This document shows, one piece after another, positions 55,589-64,000 of a stretch of DNA of 64,000 nucleotides. The stretch is from Helicobacter enhydrae (lineage in GTDB: Bacteria > Campylobacterota > Campylobacteria > Campylobacterales > Helicobacteraceae). Both the position numbers and the translations under genes were made by a program. Under the pieces are notes generated by a model. That model made no database searches. It was not told where the DNA came from and worked only from the letters and a program-made list of their open reading frames with translations. The stretch is from assembly GCF_001693335.1 (NCBI RefSeq), contig NZ_CP016503.1, forward strand, positions 434,001 to 498,000. The letters run 5' to 3'. How positions within the stretch are numbered: position 1 is the first letter of the stretch; every line of letters starts with the position of its first letter.

Positions 55589-56197
55589 ATGAAAATTTGG
55601 ATTGGTTTTTTTCTTTTGGCTTGTGGGGTGTATGCCAACTCTGCAATCACTCTCTATAAACAAGGGCAATACTATCAAGCTGCCAAACTTTTCTATCAAG
55701 AGTGCAAAAATGGCGATGAGACCCAATGTCGCAATTTGGGTGCAATGTATGTCAATGGCATTGGGGTGCAAAAAAATTACAAAGGTGCATTTGACTTATT
55801 TCAACGAGCCTGCAAACAAAAAGACAGCATTGCGTGTTTCAACTTGGGGTTGATGTATTTTGGGGGGCTTGGAGTGAAACAAGATTTCAAACAATCTTTC
55901 AATCAATATGCCAAAGCGTGTCAATACAAAAATGCACAAGGGTGTGCATTGGCTGGAGCAGAATATTATTTTGGCGTAGGAATCAAACAAGATTTTTTCA
56001 AAGCTATCAGCACTTTTTACAAAGCTTGTGAATATGGAAGTGGCAGTGCTTGTTTGAGTGCTGGGATGATGCTTGAAAATGGCGAGGGAAGCAAACAAGA
56101 CTACAAACTTGCCAAAACCTACTATGGCAAATCTTGTGATTTGGGCAATCAGAATGGTTGTGATGGTTACAAAAAAATCAATCTATTAGGACATTGA
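55589..56197 (+). CDS. Secreted Sel1-repeat (Hcp-like) protein
   Basis: This 202-residue protein has a signal peptide (MKIWIGFFLLACGVYANS) and about four to five Sel1 repeats. Nearly every repeat has the Cys pair expected for disulfide-clamped helical hairpins, e.g. CKNGDETQCRNLGAMYVNGIGV and CKQKDSIACFNLGLMYFGGLGV. Helicobacter Hcp proteins of this type are periplasmic or exported. Its place directly after five tailed outer-membrane proteins suggests it could bind those tails; this is inference. Confidence 0.88.
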   Translation: MKIWIGFFLLACGVYANSAITLYKQGQYYQAAKLFYQECKNGDETQCRNLGAMYVNGIGVQKNYKGAFDLFQRACKQKDSIACFNLGLMYFGGLGVKQDFKQSFNQYAKACQYKNAQGCALAGAEYYFGVGIKQDFFKAISTFYKACEYGSGSACLSAGMMLENGEGSKQDYKLAKTYYGKSCDLGNQNGCDGYKKINLLGH

Positions 56198-56198
56198 A

Positions 56199-57032
56199 AT
56201 GAAAAAAATCGCTTTATTTTTGTGGATCACCCTACTGCCCCCAATACTTCTAGCACAAGACGCACCTATTGATGTGCAAACACTAGAATCGATACAAGAG
56301 GAACAAGAAGTTTCTCAGACACAAGAGACACCTCAAGATCCTCCCGCCCCACAAACTTCAACAGAGAAGCCCAACAAATACAAACCCTCTCTGATTGATT
56401 CTGCAGAGGAACTTGCACTCAAAAGCGAACAATGCCTCAAAGGACGCGTAAGCAAATCGTGTTTTGAAGTAGGATACACTTATTACAACACCCCATCAGC
56501 TACCAAAGAACTCTATGAATACGCCTCTTCTTTTTTGCTCTATTCTTGCAAATCAGAACTTGCATTGGGATGCTATGAAGTGGGCATAATGAGTGCTAGT
56601 GGTGTCGGACTCAAAAAAAATTACCCCTATGCACTTGAAGTATTGCAAAGGGCTTGTGACAATGGCGACTTGCGTGGATGTCGCAATTTGGGCGTGATGT
56701 ATTTTCACGGATGGGGGACACAACAAGACATTTACAAAGCGATCGAGCTATTTCATACAGGTTGCCAAAAAAAAGACGATCGCTCATGTGAGAGTTATTT
56801 TATGGCAATGGGGATTGTTTTTCAAAAAGCACAAAACCTCATCGGTGCACAAGAACGCTTTGAAAAAGCTTGTGAGCTTGGCAACAAAAAGGGGTGCCAA
56901 AAAAGCGAAGCTATCAAACAAGCTAGACAAGAGTTATTTTATGAAAATGTGGTAGAGAGCCAAACGCTCAAAGAAATCACTCAAATGTCAGAGTTCCCAC
57001 ACAAACGCATCAAGAATCGGTTTTATAAGTAG
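56199..57032 (+). CDS. Secreted Sel1-repeat protein with N-terminal linker
   Basis: This 277-residue protein starts one base after the preceding stop. A signal peptide (MKKIALFLWITLLPPILLAQ) is followed by a Gln/Glu/Pro-rich linker of about 50 residues, then about four Sel1 repeats with Cys pairs (CYEVGIMSASGVGL, CDNGDLRGCRNLGVMYFHGWG, CELGNKKGC). The C-terminal 35 residues are helical and charged. It is convergent with ftsW, overlapping its end by 23 bases. Function unknown. Confidence 0.83.
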   Translation: MKKIALFLWITLLPPILLAQDAPIDVQTLESIQEEQEVSQTQETPQDPPAPQTSTEKPNKYKPSLIDSAEELALKSEQCLKGRVSKSCFEVGYTYYNTPSATKELYEYASSFLLYSCKSELALGCYEVGIMSASGVGLKKNYPYALEVLQRACDNGDLRGCRNLGVMYFHGWGTQQDIYKAIELFHTGCQKKDDRSCESYFMAMGIVFQKAQNLIGAQERFEKACELGNKKGCQKSEAIKQARQELFYENVVESQTLKEITQMSEFPHKRIKNRFYK

Positions 57033-58173
57033 ATCGATTGTAGTTTTGCCTAGCAATCGCAAGCACCAAGCCGATGATGATGGCATTGGCAAGCATCGCA
57101 CTTCCACCATAGCTCAAAAACGGCACGGCAATCCCTTTGAGAGGAAGGGTTCCAGCCACACCAAAGGCATTCATCAAAAAAGAAAAAGCAAGAAGACAAG
57201 CAGAGCCAATGCAAAACACATAATACGCTTTGTTTGTAGTGCGTCGTGCAATCCTTAGAATCTGCACAACAACCCCAAAAGCAAAAACAAGTGCGACAAA
57301 AGCAAAACCGACAAACCCCCATTCTTCAGCAATCCCAGCCAAAACCATATCCGTATGCACTTCACTCAAAAAGCCGAGTTTCAAAATCCCCTCGCCTATC
57401 CCATGTCCCCACCATCCTCCATAATGGATAGCATTCAAAGCTTGAGAGATTTGGTAAGGCTCTGTAGATGCAGTATGGGCATTGGAAGAGAGGGTATTCA
57501 AAAACCCGTTGAGCCAGTCTCCAAAACGCGCGTTGCGTGTCGGATTGAATATGATCACCAACATTCCGCACAATGCACACAGCCCAAGAATCCAGCCAAT
57601 CAACCTCTTGCTCCCTCCAGAAAAATACAACATCACGCAAAAAACCATACTCAAAACCACAAGTTGCCCAAAATCATTCAAACCCAACAAAATCACAATA
57701 AACGAAACCGCAATGACAAAGAAATAAAAAGCAAAATTTTTGATTTCATTGAGCAGTGTGTGCGTTGCACCGATTACAAATTTGTTTGCCAATCTATCTG
57801 CCATCAACATCACAAAAGCCACCTTGAAAAACTCTAGCGGTGCAAGAGAAATCGGTCCAACGCGTATCCAACGCGTCGCTCCACCCGCACTTACGACAAA
57901 ATCCAAAGATTTCCCCACAAAAATCAACAACATCAATCCAAAAGACGCAAACATCAACAATCTTCCAAACCAATAAAAAAACTTATCAATATCACAATGA
58001 GCAATGATAAAAATCACCAAAAACGACACAGCCACAGAACCAAACTGACGAAACAAAAATGCCTGAGGATTATCAAAAACAGCGGACACATAGGTAGATA
58101 AAGAATACGAAAAAATGATCCCCAGACATAACAAAATCGCAACAGAATAAAAAAGTATTTTTTGCATCAACAT
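57010..58173 (-). CDS. ftsW: SEDS peptidoglycan polymerase FtsW/RodA
   Basis: This 387-residue protein has about ten transmembrane helices. SEDS motifs are GGATRWIRVGPISLAPLEFFK, NDFGQLVVL, GGWWGHGIGEG, HTDMVLAGIAEEWGFVG and PFLSYGGSAMLANAI. SEDS proteins polymerise glycan strands with a partner class B PBP; the ftsI gene is nearby, divergently transcribed. H. pylori has the same neighbour arrangement (HP1560 by memory). FtsW is preferred to RodA on that context. Confidence 0.88.
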   Translation of the reverse strand: MLMQKILFYSVAILLCLGIIFSYSLSTYVSAVFDNPQAFLFRQFGSVAVSFLVIFIIAHCDIDKFFYWFGRLLMFASFGLMLLIFVGKSLDFVVSAGGATRWIRVGPISLAPLEFFKVAFVMLMADRLANKFVIGATHTLLNEIKNFAFYFFVIAVSFIVILLGLNDFGQLVVLSMVFCVMLYFSGGSKRLIGWILGLCALCGMLVIIFNPTRNARFGDWLNGFLNTLSSNAHTASTEPYQISQALNAIHYGGWWGHGIGEGILKLGFLSEVHTDMVLAGIAEEWGFVGFAFVALVFAFGVVVQILRIARRTTNKAYYVFCIGSACLLAFSFLMNAFGVAGTLPLKGIAVPFLSYGGSAMLANAIIIGLVLAIARQNYNRSTYKTDS

Positions 58174-58290
58174 TCCTAAATATGATTTCCCCTAATCACC
58201 ACCCTTTTGATAAGTGGAATTTTACCTACAATTTTATCCATTGAGATATGTTTTGTCTATCGTGCAATTCTTTGAAATTTGGATACAAAA

Positions 58291-58307
58291 TGGAATGCCT
58301 TTTGCTT
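58291..58307 (+). promoter_or_regulatory. Sigma-54 (RpoN) promoter for flgB operon
   Basis: TGGAATGCCTTTTGCTT has the GG-N10-GC spacing and the TTGC -12 element of RpoN promoters. Transcription would begin near 58317, just before the AAAAGGAG site of flgB. In H. pylori flgB is a known RpoN target. Confidence 0.7.
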
Positions 58308-58337
58308 GAGTTTTGCAAAATCCAAAAAGGAGTTTCG

Positions 58338-58769
58338 ATGCTTTTTGATGAAATCTCACCAGTTTATAAATACGCCCACAAGGCACTAGACTATCGCTCA
58401 ATGCGACAAGATCTGATCTCAAGCAATATTGCAAATGTGGATACACCTTTTTACAAACCAAGAGATATAGATTTTGAAAGCTATCTTGCTCAATCTATGA
58501 ATGAGGAGTTTGGGCATTCACGCTCTCTAGAGCTTCAAATGGCACAAACTGACTCTGCTCATCTCACCCCATACACCGATATGAAAAAAGGTGGAACGAT
58601 ATTTTTTAGAGATGGGCACATGGCTAGAAATGATGGCAATAGTGTAGATTTGGATGTAGAAACAAGCGAGATGGGCAAAAATAGCGTAATGTATCAAGCC
58701 CTTGTGAGTGCGCTCAAAAAGCATAAGGGGATTTTCACTTATGCAATCGATTCGACAAAAAATATTTAA
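58338..58769 (+). CDS. flgB: Flagellar basal-body rod protein FlgB
   Basis: This 143-residue proximal rod protein contains the conserved SSNIANVDTPFYKPRDIDF and C-terminal SVDLDVETSEMGKNSVMYQALVSAL. The 30 open codons upstream contain the promoter and are rejected; ATG 58338 follows AAAAGGAG. First gene of flgB-flgC-fliE-ftsI. Confidence 0.93.
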   Translation: MLFDEISPVYKYAHKALDYRSMRQDLISSNIANVDTPFYKPRDIDFESYLAQSMNEEFGHSRSLELQMAQTDSAHLTPYTDMKKGGTIFFRDGHMARNDGNSVDLDVETSEMGKNSVMYQALVSALKKHKGIFTYAIDSTKNI

Positions 58770-58779
58770 GGAGTAACAA

Positions 58780-59274
58780 ATGGCTTTTTTATCTAGTTTT
58801 GATATTAGTGGTTATGGACTTTCAGCTCAAAGAGTGCGTGTCAATACTATTTCATCCAACATCGCCAACGCAAACACCACACGCACCGATGAGGGCGGAC
58901 CTTATCGCAGAAAAGAAGTGGTTTTCAAAGCGATCAATTTTGACAAAATGCTCAATCAAAAAATTGCAGAAAATGAGAATTTTTTGCCTTATGAAGATCC
59001 ACTCAATGAGGAATTGAAAAATGAAAAAGCAATACCACCTATTTCTAGCGTCATCATTGACAAGATTGTGCAAGATGATAAGAATTTTAAGCTAAAATAC
59101 GACCCAAGTCATCCAGATGCAGATGCAAATGGATATGTTGCTTATCCCAATGTCAATCCCGTTGTTGAAATGGCTGATTTGATTGAAGCAACTAGGGCGT
59201 ATCAGGCGAATGTTTCAGCATTCCAAAGTGCCAAAACGATGGCAAGCAATGCGATTACAATGTTTCAAGCATAG
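58780..59274 (+). CDS. flgC: Flagellar basal-body rod protein FlgC
   Basis: This 164-residue proximal rod protein has the N-terminal ISSNIANANTTRT motif and the C-terminal NPVVEMADLIEATRAYQANV segment typical of rod/hook proteins. AAGGAG precedes the start. Ten bases separate it from flgB and from fliE. Confidence 0.95.
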   Translation: MAFLSSFDISGYGLSAQRVRVNTISSNIANANTTRTDEGGPYRRKEVVFKAINFDKMLNQKIAENENFLPYEDPLNEELKNEKAIPPISSVIIDKIVQDDKNFKLKYDPSHPDADANGYVAYPNVNPVVEMADLIEATRAYQANVSAFQSAKTMASNAITMFQA

Positions 59275-59284
59275 GAGATAAAAA

Positions 59285-59599
59285 ATGGCAAATGAGTTTG
59301 GAATCATCAAAAACGATATTTCTCATATCTCACAAAACAACACTCCAAACAAAGCTCCACAGGTAGATCCAAACAAGGCAAAAACTTTTGAGAACTTGCT
59401 CAAAGACAGCATCAATGAAGTCAATGCTGAGCAAAAAGTCGCAGAAAAAGCACTAGGAGATATGGCAACAGGGCAGATCAAAGATTTGCATCAAGCCGCC
59501 ATTGCTATCGGAAAAGCTGAAACAAGTATGAAAGTAATGCTAGAAGTGAGAAACAAAGCAATTAACGCCTACAAAGAGATTTTGAGAACCCAAGTTTGA
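59285..59599 (+). CDS. fliE: Flagellar hook-basal body protein FliE
   Basis: This 104-residue MS-ring/rod junction protein has the FENLLKDSINEVNAEQ and DLHQAAIAIGKAETSMKVML segments of the family. It ends three bases before ftsI, so flagellar and cell-division genes appear co-transcribed. Confidence 0.93.
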   Translation: MANEFGIIKNDISHISQNNTPNKAPQVDPNKAKTFENLLKDSINEVNAEQKVAEKALGDMATGQIKDLHQAAIAIGKAETSMKVMLEVRNKAINAYKEILRTQV

Positions 59600-59602
59600 T
59601 CA

Positions 59603-61372
59603 ATGCCTAATCAAACTTATGGTGATAAAAATATCAAAGCACTAGGTTGGCTAGTATTCATTCTTTGTGGTATTTTTGTGGTTTTGGTGGGTTTTTTTGG
59701 GTTTCGTGTGTTCCAAGATAGGAGGACGCCCACTCTCAATATCACCAAACCTGACTATTCGACACGAGGAAATATCTATAGCCGCGATGGCTTCACTCTA
59801 GCAACAAGCGAAAAACTCTACAAAGTAAGCCTCAATCCCAAAAACATCGATCCAGACAAAAAAGAGCTTTTTGTCAATCTGTTTTCTATCTACACGGGCA
59901 TTCCAAAAGCTGAGATTCTCCAAAAACTCAAACGAGAGGGGTATGTCACTCTCTCTTATAATATCTCTGCCCCCACAGCAGCCAATCTCAAACTCTTGCA
60001 CTACAAACTTGATAGCTACAAAGTGTTCAAAGGATTTGAAGAAAATGGCAAAGAATACCCAAAAATGGGCTTCTCTGTGGATTTGAGTGGATATAGTCGC
60101 CAATATCCTTATGGCAAGATCATGGAGCCACTCATTGGCTACACACAAAAACTCCACAATCAAGAAATCACCAAAGTCAAAGGCATTCAAGGCATAGAAT
60201 CATCTGCAGAAGTCTATCTCAAGCCAAAAGAAAATGGGAAACTTGAGGGTCTGCGTGATGTTGGATTTAATATCATCAAAAGCAAGGATTCTACACAGAC
60301 ACAGCGTCAAGATGGCTTTGACATCACCCTCTCTATCCCTATCACACTGCAAACCAAAATCGAAAATATTATCGATGCTTTCAATCAACAATTCCAAGCC
60401 AAAGAGATTTTGGTGGGAGTGATGGATTCGCGTAATGGACAAATCCTCTCTCTTGCAAGTTCAGGTCGCTTCAACCCCAAAGACATCAAAAAGGAGGATT
60501 ATCCTTTCTTAAACAACAACATTGTCGAATCTTCTTTTGAGCCCGGAAGTATCATCAAACCCATCATCTATGCGTTTTTATTGCAAAAACATCTTATCCC
60601 ACACAACCAACTTATTGATCTCAACAATGGAATCTATCAAATCGGCAAACACATCATCCGCGATGATCATCCGATGAAAAGTGCAACCCCTCACGACATT
60701 CTCATCAAATCGAGCAATATCGGAATGATCAAACTTACGCAAAACCTCAATGCACAAGAGTATTATGACGCACTCAAAGACTATGGCTTTGGCTCGGCGA
60801 CAAATATCGATTTGGGTCCTGAGGAAACAGGAGTGTTGCCTAATATTGAGAAACTCAAAGGCTCATACAAAGCAAGCACCTCCTATGGTTATGGATTCCG
60901 TGCGACTTTTATCCAAATCTTGAGAGCTTATGCAAGTTTTAGCAATGGCGGTTTCCTAGTCACTCCCACGACAATCAACTACATCAGCAGGGGGGGAGAA
61001 CGCTATGTGCCATTCCAACAAGTCAAACAAAAAATCCCAGTCATCTCTTCTCAAAATGCTCAAGAAGTCAAATCGATCCTGCAAGACATCGTGAGATATG
61101 GCACAGGGAAAAAAGCAGGAGTAGAGGGAGTGCTCACTGGAGGCAAAACAGGGACAGCTAGAATCTTTTTGGATGGGAAATACACCAAGAGATACAATAG
61201 CTCTTTTTTCGGATTTGCTCAAGATGAAAAGAGATCTTACACCATTGGTGTTGTTGTCTTTGATCCAAATGTCGATGAAGGTCGCTATTATGGAAGCAAA
61301 ACCGCCGCACCCATCTTTGCAGAAGTTGTCAAGGCACTCATCGCTAATGGCTTCTTACAAACCACTAACTAG
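59603..61372 (+). CDS. ftsI: Class B penicillin-binding protein (FtsI/PBP3 type)
   Basis: This 589-residue transpeptidase has one N-terminal transmembrane helix (about 12-36). The active-site SxxK is Ser316-Lys319 (EPGSIIKP), SxN is Ser370-Asn372, and KTG is Lys515-Gly517. The dimerisation domain starts with RGNIYSRDGFTLA. It cross-links septal peptidoglycan with FtsW. It ends convergent with the small membrane gene, overlapping by four bases. Confidence 0.93.
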   Translation: MPNQTYGDKNIKALGWLVFILCGIFVVLVGFFGFRVFQDRRTPTLNITKPDYSTRGNIYSRDGFTLATSEKLYKVSLNPKNIDPDKKELFVNLFSIYTGIPKAEILQKLKREGYVTLSYNISAPTAANLKLLHYKLDSYKVFKGFEENGKEYPKMGFSVDLSGYSRQYPYGKIMEPLIGYTQKLHNQEITKVKGIQGIESSAEVYLKPKENGKLEGLRDVGFNIIKSKDSTQTQRQDGFDITLSIPITLQTKIENIIDAFNQQFQAKEILVGVMDSRNGQILSLASSGRFNPKDIKKEDYPFLNNNIVESSFEPGSIIKPIIYAFLLQKHLIPHNQLIDLNNGIYQIGKHIIRDDHPMKSATPHDILIKSSNIGMIKLTQNLNAQEYYDALKDYGFGSATNIDLGPEETGVLPNIEKLKGSYKASTSYGYGFRATFIQILRAYASFSNGGFLVTPTTINYISRGGERYVPFQQVKQKIPVISSQNAQEVKSILQDIVRYGTGKKAGVEGVLTGGKTGTARIFLDGKYTKRYNSSFFGFAQDEKRSYTIGVVVFDPNVDEGRYYGSKTAAPIFAEVVKALIANGFLQTTN

Positions 61373-61806
61373 CGTTTATACATCTCCAAGCCCAAATGTC
61401 CGACAATCAATATCAAAGACACGAACAATCCTGCCATATAGCAATACAGATCAAAACATTGCCATTCAAGCAACCCTATCAAAGCAAGCACCAATAGCAC
61501 ATAAGCCACCAAACGCAATAGTGAGAAGCTTAGGCTAAGCCCAAAGGCAATCTTTTTGTTGATCTGTTTGTCTTCTTCATCGTTGTTTGGATGTTGAGAA
61601 TCTAGTGCTGTTTGGAGTTTGGGTTTTATCCCCATAAACACACTTGCAAAAACCCCCACGAAACTCCAAAACGCAATCTCAAAGCTCAAGATTCCTGAAA
61701 TGTCTCCAAATATCACAGACAGCACCCCCCCAAAAAACGCTCCAAACAGAAGCGTGATGATGATTCTAAGAATCAAGCTCTTTGTATTCTTTGTATTTTG
61801 GATCAT
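61369..61806 (-). CDS. Small polytopic membrane protein
   Basis: The chosen ATG 61806 ([17 protein letters not shown]) gives 145 residues with four hydrophobic helices. Starts further upstream lie deep within the AtpZ-like gene. It overlaps that gene by 41 bases. It is positionally HP0308-like by memory. Relatives of the AtpI type that assist ATP synthase assembly are possible because an AtpZ-like gene precedes it, but no diagnostic motif is visible. Confidence 0.65.
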   Translation of the reverse strand: MIQNTKNTKSLILRIIITLLFGAFFGGVLSVIFGDISGILSFEIAFWSFVGVFASVFMGIKPKLQTALDSQHPNNDEEDKQINKKIAFGLSLSFSLLRLVAYVLLVLALIGLLEWQCFDLYCYMAGLFVSLILIVGHLGLEMYKR

Positions 61807-62062
61807 TCTGCAAATCTTCCATTGCTTTTTGTTGCTTTTTGTAAGCCAAATACACATTGTAAATAGCTCCACCAACGCCCCACAATACGCCAAGCCACAA
61901 AATCCAACCCCACCCTGTCAAGCTTTTGAGCCAAATCCCCAACCCAACGCCAAGCAACACCGCAATCACCATAGACACCCCTAGAGAAAGCCCACTTATT
62001 GCAGACACCACCTTGCCATATTTTGGCTCACGCGTAATTGGTTCTAGTTTTTTTTCATTCAT
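61766..62062 (-). CDS. AtpZ/ATPase_gene1-like membrane protein
   Basis: ATG 62062 ([21 protein letters not shown]) gives 98 residues with two transmembrane helices: [24 protein letters not shown] and [23 protein letters not shown]. This double-helix pattern with GxGxGxW is typical of AtpZ, linked elsewhere to ATP synthase. It overlaps the hemL end by eight bases. HP0307-like by position. Confidence 0.75.
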   Translation of the reverse strand: MNEKKLEPITREPKYGKVVSAISGLSLGVSMVIAVLLGVGLGIWLKSLTGWGWILWLGVLWGVGGAIYNVYLAYKKQQKAMEDLQNDPKYKEYKELDS

Positions 62063-63344
62063 TGATGATCTCCTCGATAGATTCTCCACAAGCCACAATC
62101 GCCCTATCAATCTCCTCTTGCGTCATCGTAGAGCAAACAAACCCCGTTTCAAATGCCGAACAAGCCAAATAAATCCCTCTCTCAAGCATTTTTTGATGAA
62201 AGGAAGCGAAAAATTGTGTATCGCTCCCCCTAGCATCATCGAAATTTTTGACCTCTTTGGAATTGAAAAAGAATCCAAACATACTGCCACGCACACAGGT
62301 TTGCAATGCAATGCCTCTTTTTTGTGCTTCTTGTGCAAACCCATCCATCAACCTTGAAGCCAAATCTTGCAATCTAGCATACAGCCCCACATCTGCTTTG
62401 ATTTGACAAATCGCCGAAAGACCCGCACTCACGGCGACAGGGTTACCGCTCAAAGTCCCTGCCTGATACACATCACCAACGGGCGATAAAAGCTTCATAA
62501 TCTCATCTTTTCCGCCAAACCCTGCAAGTGGCATCCCCCCGCCAATCACCTTGCCAAAAGTCACCAAATCAGGCACAACATCATAATACCCTTGAGCTCC
62601 GTTCAAAGAGGCACGAAAGCCACTCATCACTTCATCAAAAATCAACACCGCCCCAAACTCATCGCACAATGCTCTTAGCCCCACAAGAAACTCGTTTTCT
62701 GCAGGGACAAGCCCCATATTCCCAGCAATCGGCTCAATAATCACACAACCTATGTTGCCTAGTTCAAAACAACTCCTCACAGAATCTAGATCATTAAACC
62801 TCGCCACATAAGTGTGCTTTGAGAAATCTTGGGGGACACCGGGAGAACTAGGGCTTCCAAAAGTCGCACACCCACTACCAGCACTCACTAGCAAACTATC
62901 GCTATGTCCGTGATAGCACCCCTCAAACTTGATGATGTCATCTCTACCGCTATAAGCGCGTGCCAAACGGATGGCACTCATTGTCGCTTCAGTCCCAGAG
63001 CTTACAAAACGCATCTTATCCACCCCGTTATAAAGCAAAATGATTTCTTTTGCCAATGCCGTTTCAAGCTCGGTTGGTGCGCCAAAACTTGAACCATTTT
63101 GCAAGGCATTGATACTTGCCTCGATGATCATTTGGTTGCAATGCCCCAAAATCAGAGGACCCCAACTCTGCACAAAATCAAGATATTGATTGCCATCCAC
63201 ATCATAGAGATAGCTCCCCTCCCCTCTATCGATGAAGCGAGGTATCCCTCCAACACTCTTAAACGCACGGACAGGGGAATTCACACCCCCAACAATCACT
63301 TGCTTTGCCTCATTAAAATCATTCACGCTGTGCAAAATCTGCAT
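62055..63344 (-). CDS. hemL: Glutamate-1-semialdehyde 2,1-aminomutase
   Basis: This 429-residue PLP enzyme forms 5-aminolevulinate, the tetrapyrrole precursor. The cofactor lysine is Lys265 in [32 protein letters not shown] opens the protein and [17 protein letters not shown] is the phosphate-binding stretch. AAGGAGATGAA precedes the start. It lies nine bases after the ABC ATPase gene. Confidence 0.96.
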   Translation of the reverse strand: MQILHSVNDFNEAKQVIVGGVNSPVRAFKSVGGIPRFIDRGEGSYLYDVDGNQYLDFVQSWGPLILGHCNQMIIEASINALQNGSSFGAPTELETALAKEIILLYNGVDKMRFVSSGTEATMSAIRLARAYSGRDDIIKFEGCYHGHSDSLLVSAGSGCATFGSPSSPGVPQDFSKHTYVARFNDLDSVRSCFELGNIGCVIIEPIAGNMGLVPAENEFLVGLRALCDEFGAVLIFDEVMSGFRASLNGAQGYYDVVPDLVTFGKVIGGGMPLAGFGGKDEIMKLLSPVGDVYQAGTLSGNPVAVSAGLSAICQIKADVGLYARLQDLASRLMDGFAQEAQKRGIALQTCVRGSMFGFFFNSKEVKNFDDARGSDTQFFASFHQKMLERGIYLACSAFETGFVCSTMTQEEIDRAIVACGESIEEIINE

Positions 63345-63353
63345 TTCATCTCC

Positions 63354-63998
63354 TTATAATTCTCTAAAGGTTTTGTTTTCCAACAAAAACTGCCTCGTGC
63401 ATTTGGATGCCACAAACTCATCGTGCGTTGCTAGAACCAACCCCGAATCAAAACGCTCCAAAAATTCTAGAAGTATATCCATCACAACCTCGGCGGTTTG
63501 TTTGTCTAGATTTCCTGTAGGCTCATCAGCAAAAATCATTTTTGGCTTTTTGCTCAAAATCCTTGCGATAGAGAGACGCTGTTGTTGCCCACCACTCAAC
63601 TGCCCGACTTGCTGATGTAGCGTATGCAAAATCCCCATTCTCTCCAAAATCCCCTCATCTAGCTCTTGCTGACTTAAAATTTTGGCGATTTCTAGATTCT
63701 CTTTTGCACTAAATCCACGAAACAAATAATGTGCTTGAAAAATGATCCCAACTTCCAAACGCCTAATGCTTAGCAGTTCTTCTTGTTTTAGAGTGTAGAT
63801 GTTTTTGTGGTGCAACAAATCCACCTCTCCAAGCTGTGGTGGCAAAAGAGTTGATAAATGATTGAGAATTGTGGATTTTCCACTTCCGCTCACCCCCAAA
63901 ATCGCAATGCTCTCTTTGGCATTGCAATCCAAGCACACCCCCTCATATAGCAAAGAATCAAAGCTATGAGTTAGATTCCTTGCACTAAGAAGAGGCAT
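63354..63998 (-). CDS. ABC transporter ATPase, LolD-like
   Basis: This 214-residue ATPase has Walker A GVSGSGKST (35-43), signature LSGGQ (134-138), Walker B MIFADEP (154-160) and H-loop ATHDE. Size and IIFQAHYLF/Q-loop pattern fit the LolD/MacB subfamily, so a role in lipoprotein release or a related membrane export is likely. The permease is not in the window. The start at 63998 is two bases from the window end, so an earlier start cannot be excluded. Confidence 0.85.
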   Translation of the reverse strand: MPLLSARNLTHSFDSLLYEGVCLDCNAKESIAILGVSGSGKSTILNHLSTLLPPQLGEVDLLHHKNIYTLKQEELLSIRRLEVGIIFQAHYLFRGFSAKENLEIAKILSQQELDEGILERMGILHTLHQQVGQLSGGQQQRLSIARILSKKPKMIFADEPTGNLDKQTAEVVMDILLEFLERFDSGLVLATHDEFVASKCTRQFLLENKTFREL

Positions 63999-64000
63999 TA

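Noticed and set aside
58248-58337. Upstream extension of FlgB by 30 codons
   Set aside because: It contains the sigma-54 promoter and predicted transcript start; the conserved FlgB N-terminus begins at 58338.

Overview
The window reads as chromosomal DNA from a Helicobacter (Campylobacterota). Several gene blocks match H. pylori gene order as I remember it: greA-dut-(HP0864/HP0863-like)-coaX-(HP0861-like)-gmhB-hldD-hldE-gmhA, flgB-flgC-fliE-ftsI beside ftsW, and hemL followed by an AtpZ-like gene. The cargo is dominated by very long autotransporter genes and the DNA looks moderately GC-rich for the genus, so a species such as H. mustelae or a relative is plausible. That species call is inference.

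Layout. 1-4952: 3' part of a giant autotransporter (AT1). 4953-7217: 2.3 kb without genes, built from dispersed repeat modules with long G/C hairpins, plus a structured segment that may be a small RNA. 7218-8791: pyrC and a Sel1-repeat protein. 8792-17325 (minus): an 11-gene operon from greA through dut, a YfgM-like/BamB-like pair, coaX, a DsbD_2/TauE-type membrane protein, the complete ADP-heptose pathway and an HD-domain hydrolase. 17326-23094: autotransporter AT2 (minus) between two more repeat-module blocks. 23095-27584: algC, tsaD, a passenger-less outer-membrane barrel and an aspartate-type aminotransferase. 27653-30841 (minus): a TorA-type molybdoenzyme and its mono-haem cytochrome c. 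31081-34719 (minus): autotransporter AT3, divergent from gpsA.

34977-57032 (plus) is the standout. gpsA is followed by five overlapping outer-membrane protein genes (OmpTail1 to OmpTail5, names used only here): four autotransporters of 839-2421 residues and one barrel-only protein. Two secreted Sel1-repeat proteins follow. Junctions are TGATG, ATGA, an 11-base overlap, a 19-codon bridging mini-ORF and ATGA again. All five outer-membrane proteins continue 78-138 residues past the last predicted barrel strand. These tails, which should lie in the periplasm, share a short motif around R-N-[L/M/I]-P. This is my best candidate for an undescribed system.

57010-64000 is housekeeping: ftsW (minus), a sigma-54-type promoter before flgB-flgC-fliE-ftsI (plus), then, on the minus strand, a LolD-like ABC ATPase, hemL, an AtpZ-like protein and a small membrane protein.

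Surface variation is a theme. AT2 and AT3 each carry a poly-G tract between a well-placed upstream start codon and the signal peptide (12 G out of frame, 9 G in frame), which predicts phase variation of the N-terminus or of expression. The repeat modules flank AT1 and AT2 but I do not see them around AT3 or the five-gene operon. No tRNA, rRNA, CRISPR array, complete insertion sequence or prophage gene was seen.
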